Source of the DNA: Methanobrevibacter wolinii SH
Lineage (GTDB): Archaea > Methanobacteriota > Methanobacteria > Methanobacteriales > Methanobacteriaceae
Direction: 5' to 3'
Assembly (NCBI RefSeq): GCF_000621965.1
Contig: NZ_JHWX01000021.1
Span: forward strand, 1-44,201
DNA length: 44,201 bases
Shown here piece by piece: positions 10,432 through 19,850 of the stretch (the stretch's first letter is position 1; each line of letters begins with the position of its first letter). Under the pieces are notes generated by a model. The model saw only the letters and a list, made by a program, of their open reading frames with translations. It was not told the DNA's origin and made no database searches. Position numbers and translations under genes: made by a program.

Positions 10432-11034
10432 ATGAAAAGAGAAGATAAATTAATATTAGGAATATGTGGAAGCCCTAGATCTGCTACAACAGAATATGTT
10501 TTAAAAGAAACCCTTAAAAAATTAGATGAAAACAATTTCAAAACTAAATTTTTAGGAGTTAAAGGGAAAAAAATTGGATACTGCTTCCATTGTGATTACT
10601 GTATTGAAAATAAAGAATGTATTAACAAAGACGATATGTGTGAATTTTATAAATCAATACAAGAAGCTGATGGAATAATAATAGCATCTCCAATACATAG
10701 TGGTGGTATCAGTGCTCAATTAAAATCTGTTATGGATAGAACAAGAGCACTTGAAGCAATTGACTATAATTTATTAAGAGGTAAAATAGGTATGAGTATT
10801 GCAATAGGAGGAGATAGATGTGGTGGACAAGAACTTGCAATACAAGAAATAAACACATATTATATATTACATGGAATAATTCCAATAAGTGGTGGTCCAT
10901 TTGGATCTAATCTAGGTGCATGTTTCTGGTCACAAGATAGTTTAGAAGAAATTAAAAAAGATAAATATGGATTTGAAAGCTTAAATAGAACATTAAATGA
11001 ATATATTAAAGCATTAGATAAATATATTCAATAA
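10432..11034 (+). CDS. Iron-sulfur flavoprotein (NADPH-dependent FMN reductase family)
   Basis: The 200-residue protein has a flavodoxin-like fold with the FMN phosphate loop at GICGSPRSATTEYV and a compact cysteine cluster at 51, 54, 57 and 63 (C-x2-C-x2-C-x5-C). That spacing is the signature of Isf, the homodimeric methanogen flavoprotein that carries FMN and a 4Fe-4S cluster and passes electrons between ferredoxin and acceptors such as O2 or H2O2. Further family motifs are ASPIHSGGISAQLKSVMDR and GGDRCGGQE. No strong ribosome-binding site precedes ATG 10432, so the mRNA may have a very short leader. The physiological partner cannot be read from context. Confidence 0.82.
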   Translation: MKREDKLILGICGSPRSATTEYVLKETLKKLDENNFKTKFLGVKGKKIGYCFHCDYCIENKECINKDDMCEFYKSIQEADGIIIASPIHSGGISAQLKSVMDRTRALEAIDYNLLRGKIGMSIAIGGDRCGGQELAIQEINTYYILHGIIPISGGPFGSNLGACFWSQDSLEEIKKDKYGFESLNRTLNEYIKALDKYIQ

Positions 11035-11356
11035 ATATAAAAACATGAATCTTTTTTTAACTTATTTTTTAAATAATTATAATTTAAGAGATTATTTATT
11101 AAATTAATGATTATAATTAATTGAATTATAATATAAAAGGAATATATCTGATTTTTAAACCTAAAATTGATTTAATAAAATATTTGAATAATTAAAAAAC
11201 AATAGACAGTAATTTAGAATAATAAGAAATAATATAAGCAAAATTTTATAAAAAAATTAAAAACAGGAAATATAAAAGAGAATAAAGAAAAAACAACAAA
11301 GTTTATATAAAATTTTAAATATAGTTTTAAAAGTATTATTTTTAAATGGTGCTAAA
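11035..11356. other. AT-rich spacer with promoter of the flippase gene
   Basis: A T-rich stretch (TCTTTTTTTAACTTATTTTTT) just after the flavoprotein gene probably ends its transcript. The remainder is A/T filler until the TATA-like element near 11302. No gene is seen. Confidence 0.5.
11302..11309 (+). promoter_or_regulatory. TATA box candidate for the flippase gene
   Basis: TTTATATA stands 47 bases before ATG 11357. Archaeal transcription usually starts about 25 bases downstream, which would leave a leader of roughly 20 bases containing the GGTG ribosome-binding site at 11349. Confidence 0.4.
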
Positions 11357-12919
11357 ATGACGGAATCTAAGGTAGCTAAAGGTAGTTTTTTCATATTAAT
11401 AGGAAATATAATATTTCGTATTGGTGGATATCTCTATCGTTTTTTAATGGCTTCCTTACTAGGACCAGCAATGTATGGTATTTTAGGTTTAACTCTACCA
11501 TTCCAAGGAGTATTTCAAATATTATCTGCAGGTGGACTTCCACCTGCAATAGCTAAATATGTATCTGAATATAATACTCTAAACAAAGAAGATATGGCTA
11601 GACAAACCATAAAAACATCACTGAAAATCATGGTTTTTTTAGGAATATTTATGGGTTTTATTATGATAACCATTGTAGCACCATGGTTAGCATATTCTGT
11701 ATTTAAAAATCCAATTGCATTACTCCCATTACAAGCTGTAGGTTTAATTACTCCATTTAGTGTAATTGTTGGTGCATTTAGAGGTGCATTCCAAGGAGTA
11801 TATAAAATGGAATACATCGTAGCAACAAGAGCTGTTGAACAAATAGGTATGATTATTTTTGCTACAGGATTTGTATTAATTGGATTAAATGCTTTTGGTG
11901 CAGTATTAGGTTCAGTTATAGGATTTTTCTTAAGTTCAATTTCTGGTGTATATATATACAAAAAATATATGGGAAAATATATTGAAATTAAAAATCCAAA
12001 TTTTAAAATTAGTATAAAAGATAAATTAAAACTTGCAAAAAAACTTATTAGTTTTTCAATTCCTGTAACTGTTACAGCACTTGCTGAAATGATTATTTAC
12101 AGTATTTCTACTTTTATTATGGGTATCTTCTTAACAAGTACTTTAATTGGATATTTTACAGCAGCAGATCCTATTGCTAGATTACCTTTAATGGTATCTA
12201 CATCTATTGCAACAACAATATTACCTGCAGCAGCAGAAGCATATGTAAAAAGAGATAAAAAACAATTAAATCATTATGTATTTAAATCCTATGAATATTC
12301 AATATTATTAACATTACCATTATGTGTTTTTATTATGATATTTGCAAAACCAATAATGAGAGTTGTTTATTTCACAAATGCACAATATTCATTAGGAGGA
12401 AGTGCACTTGCTATACTTGTTATTGGTATGACATTTTATGCATTATATAGTGTATCAACAGGTATTATACAAGGTATAGGACACCCAAAAATATCAATGT
12501 ATATTTTACTTCTTGGTTCTGGATTAAATATAATTCTTAACTGGTTTTTAATTCAAAAAATGGGAATTGTTGGAGGAGCTCTTGCAACAACAATATCAAC
12601 AATAATATTTACAGTTCCTACAGTTTATATAACATTAAGACTTACTAAATCTAAATTAAAATATAGTAAACTAAATAAAATCATCTTAGCAAGTATTATA
12701 ATGGGTATAATTTTATATATAATTCCAAATAATGTATATGGATTAATACTTGCAGTAATTTTAAGTCCTATAATATATCTAATTTCCTTAATTTATCTTA
12801 GAATATTTGAATCTGAAGATATAGAAAGAATGAAAAGCTTAAACAATAAATTTGGTCCTTTAAAAGGAATTTATATAAAAATAGTTAAAAAAATTGAAGA
12901 AAAAACAATAAATGAATAG
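11357..12919 (+). CDS. Polysaccharide flippase, MVF/SpoVB-like (MATE-like superfamily)
   Basis: The 520-residue membrane protein has about 14 hydrophobic segments and the opening KGSFFILIGNIIFRIGGYLYR followed by LLGPAMYGILGL and LSAGGLPPAIAKYVSEY, characteristic of the Wzx/MurJ/SpoVB exporters that flip lipid-linked oligosaccharides or cell-wall precursors across the cytoplasmic membrane. In pseudomurein-walled Methanobacteriales the cargo could be a pseudomurein or surface-glycan precursor; this is inference. The charged tail after residue 495 is cytoplasmic. The gene is preceded by its own TATA element and is 118 bp from the ModE-like gene. A GT-B glycosyltransferase and a polymerase-like protein lie a few kilobases further right. 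Confidence 0.88.
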   Translation: MTESKVAKGSFFILIGNIIFRIGGYLYRFLMASLLGPAMYGILGLTLPFQGVFQILSAGGLPPAIAKYVSEYNTLNKEDMARQTIKTSLKIMVFLGIFMGFIMITIVAPWLAYSVFKNPIALLPLQAVGLITPFSVIVGAFRGAFQGVYKMEYIVATRAVEQIGMIIFATGFVLIGLNAFGAVLGSVIGFFLSSISGVYIYKKYMGKYIEIKNPNFKISIKDKLKLAKKLISFSIPVTVTALAEMIIYSISTFIMGIFLTSTLIGYFTAADPIARLPLMVSTSIATTILPAAAEAYVKRDKKQLNHYVFKSYEYSILLTLPLCVFIMIFAKPIMRVVYFTNAQYSLGGSALAILVIGMTFYALYSVSTGIIQGIGHPKISMYILLLGSGLNIILNWFLIQKMGIVGGALATTISTIIFTVPTVYITLRLTKSKLKYSKLNKIILASIIMGIILYIIPNNVYGLILAVILSPIIYLISLIYLRIFESEDIERMKSLNNKFGPLKGIYIKIVKKIEEKTINE

Positions 12920-13037
12920 AATAATAAAACTAATTATTCCTATTATTATAATATTTTAAAATAAAAATATTAATATAAAAAATTTTAAATTACTTTAATA
13001 ATAAAAGTATATGTAGTTACAATAGGTAGGTAATTTT

Positions 13038-13730
13038 ATGACAAAAGTAACTGCAGATGTTGAATATAAAATAAGTTTAGATGGTAAATCCTATTTACTT
13101 AATCAGAAGAAATTTAATCTTTTAAAATATATTAATTCTTCTAATTCAATTAAAGAAGCTGCTGATAAAACTGGAGTATCTTACAGAACTGCACTAAATT
13201 ATATAGATAAAATTGAATCTAATTTAGATATTGCAGTAGTAAACACTACAAAAGGTGGAAAAGGTGGTGGAGGTAGTACTACTTTAACTGAAGAAGGTAA
13301 GATGATTCTTAAGGAATGTAAGAAAATCAATGCTATAATGGAGCTTCATAGAGAGGTTAATGAAATCGAAGCAACTGTTCTTGAAATTGATAAATCAAAA
13401 AGAATAATGAAAATACAAATGAGAAACACAATTATTACAATTCCATTAAATGAAGAATACAATGTTGGAGATAGAATAATTGCATTAATTAGTTATGATA
13501 ATATTTTCATTATGCTAGAACCACAAAAATCCAGTATTCGTAATGTTTTAAAAGGTAAAATAGTTGAATTAAAATTAGAAGATGAAATGATTAGAGTAAA
13601 AATTGATGTTGATGGCATACCAATATGTGCAGATGTTACCGTTTCTGCTTCTAAAGATTTAGAATTAACCATAGGTAAAGAAGTTTATATTGGATTTAAA
13701 GCTGTTTCAATAGCAACACTAAAAATATGA
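13038..13730 (+). CDS. ModE-like molybdate/tungstate-responsive regulator
   Basis: The 230-residue protein has an N-terminal winged helix (residues about 20-100) with the ModE signature SIKEAADKTGVSYRTALNYI and the glycine-rich wing GGKGGGGSTTLTEEGKMIL. The C-terminal half has two TOBE/Mop-like modules, about 108-165 and 168-229; the second (SSIRNVLKGKIVELKLED) is a classic oxyanion-binding Mop. ModE proteins bind molybdate or tungstate and control transporter and molybdopterin genes. No transporter genes are adjacent: it is followed directly by a ferredoxin gene, the stop and the next GTG start being separated by one base, so the two are probably translated together. Confidence 0.85.
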   Translation: MTKVTADVEYKISLDGKSYLLNQKKFNLLKYINSSNSIKEAADKTGVSYRTALNYIDKIESNLDIAVVNTTKGGKGGGGSTTLTEEGKMILKECKKINAIMELHREVNEIEATVLEIDKSKRIMKIQMRNTIITIPLNEEYNVGDRIIALISYDNIFIMLEPQKSSIRNVLKGKIVELKLEDEMIRVKIDVDGIPICADVTVSASKDLELTIGKEVYIGFKAVSIATLKI

Positions 13731-13731
13731 G

Positions 13732-13935
13732 GTGTTTAAAATTTTAAAAATAATAGTTGATGAGGAAAAATGTATTGGTTGTGGAGATTGTAAAGAAATC
13801 TGTCCAAAAGGTGGTAAAATTTGGAAAATAAGCAATAATATTGCACATGCATCAAATCTCCAATATTGTCATGTTTGTACCATTTGTGCAATGGCATGTA
13901 AACAAGATGCAATTTTAGTTGAAAGAAATGGATAA
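13732..13935 (+). CDS. Small 2x[4Fe-4S] ferredoxin
   Basis: The 67-residue protein carries two four-cysteine sets: cysteines 14, 17, 20, 24 (CIGCGDCKEICP) and 46, 49, 52, 56 (CHVCTICAMAC). It should be a low-potential electron carrier. The start is GTG 13732, one base after the stop of the ModE-like gene; no ATG exists before the first cysteine. The second cluster is followed by KQDA rather than the usual proline. An arrangement with a ModE-type regulator suggests a role near a molybdenum or tungsten enzyme, but the partner is not visible here. hisB follows after 24 bases. Confidence 0.85.
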   Translation: MFKILKIIVDEEKCIGCGDCKEICPKGGKIWKISNNIAHASNLQYCHVCTICAMACKQDAILVERNG

Positions 13936-13959
13936 AAATAAATAATAACCAGTGATATA

Positions 13960-14538
13960 ATGGCTAGAAAATCTAAACTTAAAAGAAAAACATCAGAAAC
14001 AGATATTGAAATTGAATTAAACATAGATGGTGAAGGAAATTACAATATTGATACTGGTTTACATTTCTTAGACCATATGCTAGAATCATTTTCAAGACAT
14101 AGCTTTATTGACTTAAATATTAAATCAAAAGGAGATATAGAAGTAGACGATCACCATACTATTGAAGATGTTGGTATATTACTTGGTGAAACATTTAAAG
14201 AAGCAATTGGCAATAAAAAAGGTATTAAAAGGATGGCTGATGCAACAGTTCCTATGGATGATTCAATTGCAACAGTTGCAATTGATATTAGTGGTCGTAG
14301 TTATTGTAATATGTATGTTGATTTTACTAATGAAAAAATTGGAGATGTAAGCAGTCAAAACATAATACATTTCTTTGAATCATTTGCTGATTCAGCTAAA
14401 ATAAACTTTTATGCTAAAGTTTCTGGTTTTAATGATCATCATAAAGCTGAAGCACTTTTTAAGGCATTTGCTAAATCATTAAAAGAAGCATGTAAAATTG
14501 AACATGATAAAATACCTAGTACTAAAGGTGTTTTATAA
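13960..14538 (+). CDS. hisB: Imidazoleglycerol-phosphate dehydratase
   Basis: The 192-residue monofunctional enzyme removes water from imidazole glycerol phosphate to form imidazole acetol phosphate, the sixth step of histidine synthesis. The metal-binding histidine motifs are all present: [27 protein letters not shown] and [18 protein letters not shown]. Length matches archaeal HisB and there is no phosphatase domain. It is the last gene of the ModE-like/ferredoxin/hisB run. The GTGAT at 13952 precedes ATG 13960. No other his genes are nearby, in line with the scattered histidine genes of methanogens. Confidence 0.96.
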   Translation: MARKSKLKRKTSETDIEIELNIDGEGNYNIDTGLHFLDHMLESFSRHSFIDLNIKSKGDIEVDDHHTIEDVGILLGETFKEAIGNKKGIKRMADATVPMDDSIATVAIDISGRSYCNMYVDFTNEKIGDVSSQNIIHFFESFADSAKINFYAKVSGFNDHHKAEALFKAFAKSLKEACKIEHDKIPSTKGVL

Positions 14539-14578
14539 AATAAAACCATCTATTTTTTATTATTTTTATATTATTAAG

Positions 14579-14780
14579 ATTGTTGAAATCTTTCTAATTT
14601 TTATAATACATTTTGACTTTGTTGAAATCCTCGAAATCTTTTGAATAAATTTTCTTAAAATTGATTTTCAAGCATTAATTATTATTTAAATTTTTATAAA
14701 AAATAGGAATTCAACAACCCTATATTTTTTTAAAATCAATTTCTAGGTATTAATACTATTTAATAGGATTTAAACAAGCT
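14579..14780. repeat. Degenerate MITE-like element, apparently split by a younger copy
   Basis: The left flank (TTGTTGAAATC at 14579-14590, then an AT-rich 28-base stretch) and the right flank (14718-14779, containing TTAAAATCAATTTCTAGG and ending AGGATTTAAACAA) together add up to about 100 bases and resemble the left and right parts of the better preserved copy lying between them at 14619-14717. I interpret this as an old copy interrupted by a new one. No target-site duplication is obvious. Confidence 0.5.
14619..14717 (+). mobile_element. MITE-like 99-bp element with terminal inverted repeats (copy 1)
   Basis: The element starts TTGTTGAAATCC and ends GGAATTCAACAA, imperfect inverted repeats of each other. 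Its reverse complement aligns along the whole length with 28767-28862, sharing internal words such as AATCAATTTTAAGAA and CCTATTTTTTA. It is non-coding. Two copies in opposite orientation in separate spacers suggest a small transposable element moved by a transposase elsewhere. Confidence 0.65.
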
Positions 14781-15118
14781 AAAAATTAAAACTTTAAATA
14801 AAACAAATTTTCAAAATAAACTAAATAATTTTTTAAAAAATAAGAATTTGTGAAATAAATTTTTATAAATACTATTTTTACTATTTAAATAAAATAAAAT
14901 AAGTTTAAAAAATCTAATAAAATTAAATAACTAAATATTATAAAAATTAAACAATAATTTTATAAATAAATTTAAATCTATTTAAAATAATTAAGTAGAA
15001 AATTAATTAAATAAAATGTATCATTAAAAATAGATAAAATAGAATAATACATATAGATTATAATATATAATTTATACAAAAATAGTTAAAAATCTAAAAA
15101 AAAGCTTTAATCAATTAT
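14781..15118. other. AT-rich spacer between convergent hisB and mtd
   Basis: Beyond the repeat element the remaining 340 bases are A/T filler with runs of AAATAA. I see no gene or RNA. Confidence 0.5.
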
Positions 15119-15152
15119 AAAAAAAGTAGAAGAAGTAGTTAAAAAACTACTT
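15119..15152 (-). terminator. Hairpin plus T tract behind mtd
   Basis: Read on the minus strand, AAGTAGTT (15152-15145) and AACTACTT (15140-15133) form an 8-bp stem with a TTTT loop, followed by TCTTCTAC and a run of seven T. It begins 4 bases after the mtd stop. Confidence 0.6.
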
Positions 15153-15156
15153 TAAT

Positions 15157-15987
15157 CTATTGTGGTTTAGAAATTAATTCTACTTTAGATCCAATTGAAC
15201 CATCACCCATATGAGGGGTTCTCATTACTGTATCATTGGATTTTTCTATTTCTCTTGCTTCAGTAGCTAAATTAGCAGCAACTCTAGCCATTTCATGTGC
15301 AGCAGCTACAACAGGTAAGAAATCTTTGTAGTCTTTCATCATGAAACATCCTTTAGTATCAAGTTTTGCTAAGTTACCACAGATTTCATATGCAGCATAA
15401 GCTTTTGCTTTTGCATATGGGTTTGCAAATCCACCAGCTTCAACAGCTTTATCAGCAGTAATGATGAGTTTTGGTAATTCAACATCTTTTCCTGCATCAA
15501 CATCTGCAATGATTTTATCAAATGTTTCTTGTACTAACCTGTAAGCACCAGTTGCAGCTAATACTTTAATTACATCTGCATTAAATGAAGCCATTTCAGT
15601 AGGATCTAACCATTCTCTTCTAGCTCCAATCATAGGATCAGCCATTACAATAATGTAACCAATACCTTGTTCATCCATTTCATCTTTTTTACCTTTACCT
15701 GGAGCATCTCCAATAACAAATGCTGGAATGTCTCCTTCAGATAATAATTCTCTTGCTTTAGCAGGACCTGGTGCTCCTGGGTTAGGACTTATGAAAACAC
15801 AGAAATCAGGGTCAAAGTCTTTTACCTTAGGTACTACTTCTTCTACTTGTTCTGGGTTCATTTTTGCACCAGAACTGAATACCCTAACATCAATATTAGG
15901 TCTGTCTGCTCTTTCATCAAGTAATAATTCTAATACTGGTGATGTACCAATATTTCCGCTTTTAACTATTCCAATTTTTACAACCAT
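15157..15987 (-). CDS. mtd: F420-dependent methylenetetrahydromethanopterin dehydrogenase
   Basis: The 276-residue enzyme reduces methenyl-H4MPT to methylene-H4MPT with reduced F420, a central step of methanogenesis from CO2 (and, in methanol-users, of the reverse oxidative branch and C1 supply). The sequence is unmistakable: MVVKIGIVKSGNIGTSPVLE at the N-terminus, the SPNPGAPGPAKARELL loop, and the highly conserved MADPMIGARREWLDP. Length is exactly that of the family, which forms a hexamer in the cytoplasm. Codon use is more G/C-rich than neighbours, as expected for a highly expressed gene. It is transcribed alone, with GTGATATT before the ATG and a hairpin terminator behind. Confidence 0.98.
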   Translation of the reverse strand: MVVKIGIVKSGNIGTSPVLELLLDERADRPNIDVRVFSSGAKMNPEQVEEVVPKVKDFDPDFCVFISPNPGAPGPAKARELLSEGDIPAFVIGDAPGKGKKDEMDEQGIGYIIVMADPMIGARREWLDPTEMASFNADVIKVLAATGAYRLVQETFDKIIADVDAGKDVELPKLIITADKAVEAGGFANPYAKAKAYAAYEICGNLAKLDTKGCFMMKDYKDFLPVVAAAHEMARVAANLATEAREIEKSNDTVMRTPHMGDGSIGSKVELISKPQ

Positions 15988-16578
15988 AATATCACAAATA
16001 ATAGTATATTAAAATACTTATTAAGTATTTTTGTTTATAAATAAACCAAAAAACTTAAATAATATAATATAATTTTCATTATAAACTAAATAAAAAAAGA
16101 AATATAAAGGTTTATTATAAAAAATAAAGGTCTATAATAAATTTTTAAAAAAATAACAATTTTAATTTTAATATAATTAGAATTAAAAAAATATCAAACC
16201 ATAAATCTTAAAAAAACTATAATATTTAATATAAAAATAATTTTATAATTAAATTAATGAAGACATAACTTATAATTTATAACTTATAATTTATAACTTA
16301 TAATTAAATTAATAAGATAATTATAATTTATAAGTTAAACCTTATAAGATATAATAAAAAAATATAATTAGAATTTATAAGTTAAATCTTATAACTTATA
16401 ATAAAAAAGAAAATAAAAATATACCTTAATAAAATTAAAATTTCTATATAATTTATCTCTAAACAAGAAAAGACTAATTCTAGAAAATTAAATTTTTAAA
16501 AAAATAGTTTTTCAAAAAAAATCAAAAAAATATAAAAAGATAAAAAGAGTTGAAATTAAATTTAAATATAAAACATGA
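15988..16578. other. Long AT-rich spacer upstream of mtd
   Basis: This 590-base spacer contains the mtd promoter and a cluster of TTATAACTTATAA repeats (see separate entry). No reading frame or RNA is convincing. The last 150 bases, behind the glycosyltransferase gene, are A/T filler. Confidence 0.5.
16265..16401. repeat. TTATAACTTATAA repeat cluster (mtd upstream)
   Basis: Exact copies of the 13-mer lie at 16277-16289, 16291-16303 and 16389-16401, with degenerate copies (CATAACTTATAATTT at 16264, TTATAAGTTAAACCTTATAA near 16329) between them. The same 13-mer recurs in four other spacers. Confidence 0.75.
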
Positions 16579-18057
16579 TTATTTTTGAGAGTTTTTAAAT
16601 TTAGATCTAGCTCTCCAAATTTTAAAAGTACTTCTAATATTACCTTTTTTAAGAGAGTAATTAAAGTTATTTATAATATTAACAAGATTATAAATAGCTA
16701 ATTGACCATTTTCAACAAGATCCCCGCTAGGAGGATATAATTTTCTTAATGCCCTTGGAATATCCCAAATATTTACAATAGGAATATTTAATTCTTTTGC
16801 AAGATTTATACTACTATGGAAAACATGATAGCCATAAATTTTAATAGAAGGTACTTTTAATACTCCAGCTTCAATAGTCATACCCATACCTGCACCATAA
16901 ATAAGTGCATCAGCAGAATATGTTAAACTAATAATATCTACATGATTATCTAATATTTTAACTTTAGGAGATTTAGATAAATTTTCAACATAAGATTTAT
17001 CAAATCTAAAAGGTGCAACAAGGGTTGGATAATCAAATCCATCAATTAATGGAATCAAATCAGATAAATCTTCTTTTTTTAAGTCTCCCCCAAGTAAAAC
17101 AAGAATATAATGACTAAAACCATATTTATTTTCAATATCTTCTTTAGATAATAAATCACTATTTAAAACTTGATCTTGAACATATTTAGCCATTGGATAT
17201 CCACCAATATTAATAACATTCTTAAGGCCATACTGTATTTTAAGATATAACTCATAGTCATTAGAAGGTACTGTAATAAGGTTAGCCTGTGAAATTAATT
17301 CAATAGGATTGTAAATATCTTGTTCAATATGTAATACAGGAGTTCTTAATAATTTAGCAGCAGCAATAGATTTTCTTACATCTCCAGCATTACCACAAGT
17401 AATAAGAAGATCAATTTGTTCACCTATCATTGCTTTAAGAGCTCTAAAAATATCTCTAAAAATAAGACCTGCAAGATGAGTATTGCCTTTATTAGATTGG
17501 TTTGCTCTTCTTCCTTGACCAATATAAAAAACTTGATCACAATATGGTTCAATTAATTCCTTAACACCATCACCATGATATAGGCCAATAATTCTAGTAT
17601 GTTTCCAATTAAGTTCTCCTTTTTCTTCAAGACCCTTAATACATTTAATTACAGGAATAATAGTTTTAGCTGGTGTTAATTCACATGCAAAAGCTAAAGT
17701 TCTAAGTTCAACTTTATTTGGATTATCTTTAGGTGCAAATTTACTACGTCTAAAATATTCTCTAGCTTCATTAATACCAGTTACAATAGAATCATCATTT
17801 TCTTCAGTATCTTTAATAATATTAGAATTAGAATCAGTATGAACCTTATTTTCATCATCATCTAAAAGGTTTAAATTATCTAATAACTCATTAACAGATA
17901 CTCCCACATCTTGTTCAAATTCATTTATAGATACTCCAAATTCATCTTTAAATTCATCTGGACTCATGTGAAGCTGATTTAATAATACATCATCTTCATA
18001 ATTTTCTTTATTAGTATTAGATATATTTAGATTTTTAGACTTTTTAGAATCTTCCAT
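16579..18057 (-). CDS. GT-B fold glycosyltransferase / epimerase-like protein (MurG-like)
   Basis: The 492-residue protein has an acidic, probably flexible N-terminal extension (1-105), then a two-domain GT-B fold. The first Rossmann half (about 115-305) opens with ELRTLAFACELTPAKTIIPV and includes LLITCGNAGDVRKSIAAAKL; the second (about 315-470) includes ILVLLGGDL and SADALIYGAGMGMTIEAGVL, the position where MurG-type enzymes bind the nucleotide sugar. No signal peptide or membrane segment is seen. A MurG-like role on a lipid-linked precursor of pseudomurein or surface glycan is plausible because a polymerase-like gene is upstream, but UDP-GlcNAc 2-epimerase-like activity is not excluded. 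Confidence 0.55.
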   Translation of the reverse strand: MEDSKKSKNLNISNTNKENYEDDVLLNQLHMSPDEFKDEFGVSINEFEQDVGVSVNELLDNLNLLDDDENKVHTDSNSNIIKDTEENDDSIVTGINEAREYFRRSKFAPKDNPNKVELRTLAFACELTPAKTIIPVIKCIKGLEEKGELNWKHTRIIGLYHGDGVKELIEPYCDQVFYIGQGRRANQSNKGNTHLAGLIFRDIFRALKAMIGEQIDLLITCGNAGDVRKSIAAAKLLRTPVLHIEQDIYNPIELISQANLITVPSNDYELYLKIQYGLKNVINIGGYPMAKYVQDQVLNSDLLSKEDIENKYGFSHYILVLLGGDLKKEDLSDLIPLIDGFDYPTLVAPFRFDKSYVENLSKSPKVKILDNHVDIISLTYSADALIYGAGMGMTIEAGVLKVPSIKIYGYHVFHSSINLAKELNIPIVNIWDIPRALRKLYPPSGDLVENGQLAIYNLVNIINNFNYSLKKGNIRSTFKIWRARSKFKNSQK

Positions 18058-18428
18058 TAAAAACCAACCTAATTATAAAATTTATAAAATATATTATGTA
18101 TTAATTTATTAAATAAATTATTTAAATTAAGCGAATTTTATAAAGATTTTAAGAAATATCTAAAAAAAAATAATAAAATAGAAATATTAATAATAATTCA
18201 TTTGAATTTAAAAATAATTAAAAAATAAATAAAAATATAGATAATTAATAAAAACTATTCATCAATATAGATTGTTTAAATAAGTAATTATAAAAATAAG
18301 ATAATTAATAAAAACTATTCACCAATATAAATTGTTTAAATAAGTGATTATAAAAATGAAATAATTAAAATCTAAAAAAATAAAATAGCTAAAAACTTAA
18401 TACTAAAATCTAAAAAAATAGCTAAGTA
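18058..18428. other. AT-rich spacer holding a 60-bp tandem duplication
   Basis: Apart from the duplication listed separately the 371 bases are A/T filler. The promoter of the glycosyltransferase gene must lie near its right-hand start, but no single element stands out. Confidence 0.5.
18239..18358. repeat. Two-copy 60-bp tandem repeat
   Basis: Units 18239-18298 and 18299-18358 match at all but about five positions (for example ACTATTCATCAATATAGATT against ACTATTCACCAATATAAATT). The exact 60-bp period points to a recent tandem duplication. Confidence 0.9.
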
Positions 18429-19598
18429 TTAAGTTTCAAGATAAGAATTCTTAATTTCATATAATCCATATATTAAAACAATAATAGACAATATATAAAA
18501 AATCCAAACAACTAAATCTGTAGGTCCTGTTTCTAACCATATTATTGTTTGAGCAAGTATTATAGCATAGAATGCAGTAAAAATATCATGTTTATATTTC
18601 TGTACTGTATGAAGTGATTTAAGAATAAAACCTAAAATAAACATCTGTATAAACATTCCAATAAATCCAAAATCAAGGAGAGAAGGACCAAATATTGTAG
18701 ATGTTGTTGAATGAGAATTGGATATTACATATGATCCAACTAAAACACGAGGATCAACAGATGAAAAGAAACCTGTTAAAGTAGAATATAAAAGTGCTCC
18801 ATGTGAAATTCCTTGTTTATAAACAATTTTATCAAGAATATTAATTGTATATGCAGATCTATATGAAACTAATTCTAATGGATTAATTTTCCAATGTTGC
18901 CATTCAATAGATTTTATAGCAATAAAACCAATTCCAATAAGAAGTAATACAATTAAAATTAGGAATAATATCCTGTATTTAGTTTTAATTTCACGAGTAT
19001 AATATAAAGTTATAAAACTTGATAAACATATTGCAATTGGTGTTGTCCTATATCCAGTTAATGAAAATAATATTATCCCAATAAGAAGTAAAATATAATG
19101 AGCATTTCTATTATACTTAGCAAGTAATATATTAATACATGGTAAGAATATTAAAAATGATAAAAACCAAATTTTACTTGCTGCCTTCTTTTTAAGGTAT
19201 CCACTAAATAATGGAATACCACCTAATAAATAAAAATTAATTAACTGTAAGACTAAACTAAAAATAATCAAAGATACTAATAATAACTCTAAATTAGAAT
19301 ATCCATCAAATAAATTTAATTTTTTTAAATATACTCTAAAATAGCTATCAGAATTATTAACCCTAGTATTTATCTTTGAAAATTTTTTAATTAATTGAGT
19401 TTTTTTAAGTATAAAATCTGAAAACTCAAATCCAAATATTAAAAATACAATACCTAAAAATATATACAGAAATACATAAGAACTTGGAAAATGTATTAAT
19501 TTAGGTCTTGTAAAATGAATAGGGATTGAAATTAATACAAATATAATAGTAAGAAAAACTATAATATATGGATTTAAATAGTCTCTTTTTTTAAACAT
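18429..19598 (-). CDS. Multi-pass membrane protein, oligosaccharide repeat-unit polymerase-like
   Basis: The 389-residue protein has about ten to twelve hydrophobic segments. The middle carries LTGYRTTPIAICLSSFITLY, and the second half a long extracytoplasmic loop with STTSTIFGPSLLDFGFIGMF; this arrangement, an arginine-rich TGYR motif and a GPSLLDFG loop, is seen in Wzy-type polymerases that join lipid-linked repeat units. The match is to family style, not to a specific enzyme. The neighbouring GT-B glycosyltransferase gene lies downstream on the same strand, and a Wzx-like flippase lies 6 kb away, which together suggest a surface-polysaccharide pathway. Confidence 0.6.
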   Translation of the reverse strand: MFKKRDYLNPYIIVFLTIIFVLISIPIHFTRPKLIHFPSSYVFLYIFLGIVFLIFGFEFSDFILKKTQLIKKFSKINTRVNNSDSYFRVYLKKLNLFDGYSNLELLLVSLIIFSLVLQLINFYLLGGIPLFSGYLKKKAASKIWFLSFLIFLPCINILLAKYNRNAHYILLLIGIILFSLTGYRTTPIAICLSSFITLYYTREIKTKYRILFLILIVLLLIGIGFIAIKSIEWQHWKINPLELVSYRSAYTINILDKIVYKQGISHGALLYSTLTGFFSSVDPRVLVGSYVISNSHSTTSTIFGPSLLDFGFIGMFIQMFILGFILKSLHTVQKYKHDIFTAFYAIILAQTIIWLETGPTDLVVWIFYILSIIVLIYGLYEIKNSYLET

Positions 19599-19745
19599 TT
19601 CAATTACCTAATAAATAATTTTAAATTCTACAATAAAATATCTAAATTAACTAAATTTAGTATCTAATAATATCTAATTAACTAGTACTAATTAATCAAT
19701 ATATCATATATCAAAGTACATTATTATAATTACCATATCTAGTAA

Positions 19746-19836
19746 TTTATACATATAATCAATAATTAAAAGTGAAAAACCTTGTTAAAGAATATCATGA
19801 TGAGATTTAAATTTTATACATATAATCAATAATTAA
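19746..19836. repeat. Perfect 24-bp direct repeat, 67 bp apart
   Basis: The words at 19746-19769 and 19813-19836, each starting TTTATACATATAATC and ending AATAATTAA, are identical. They lie in the spacer downstream of cfbB. The origin is unknown; it may be the remains of a tandem duplication. Confidence 0.8.
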
Positions 19837-19850
19837 GGACATAATTTTAA

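Noticed and set aside
14162-14350. Plus-strand frame overlapping hisB
   Set aside because: Alternate-frame shadow of hisB with low-complexity Leu/Gln/Val composition.
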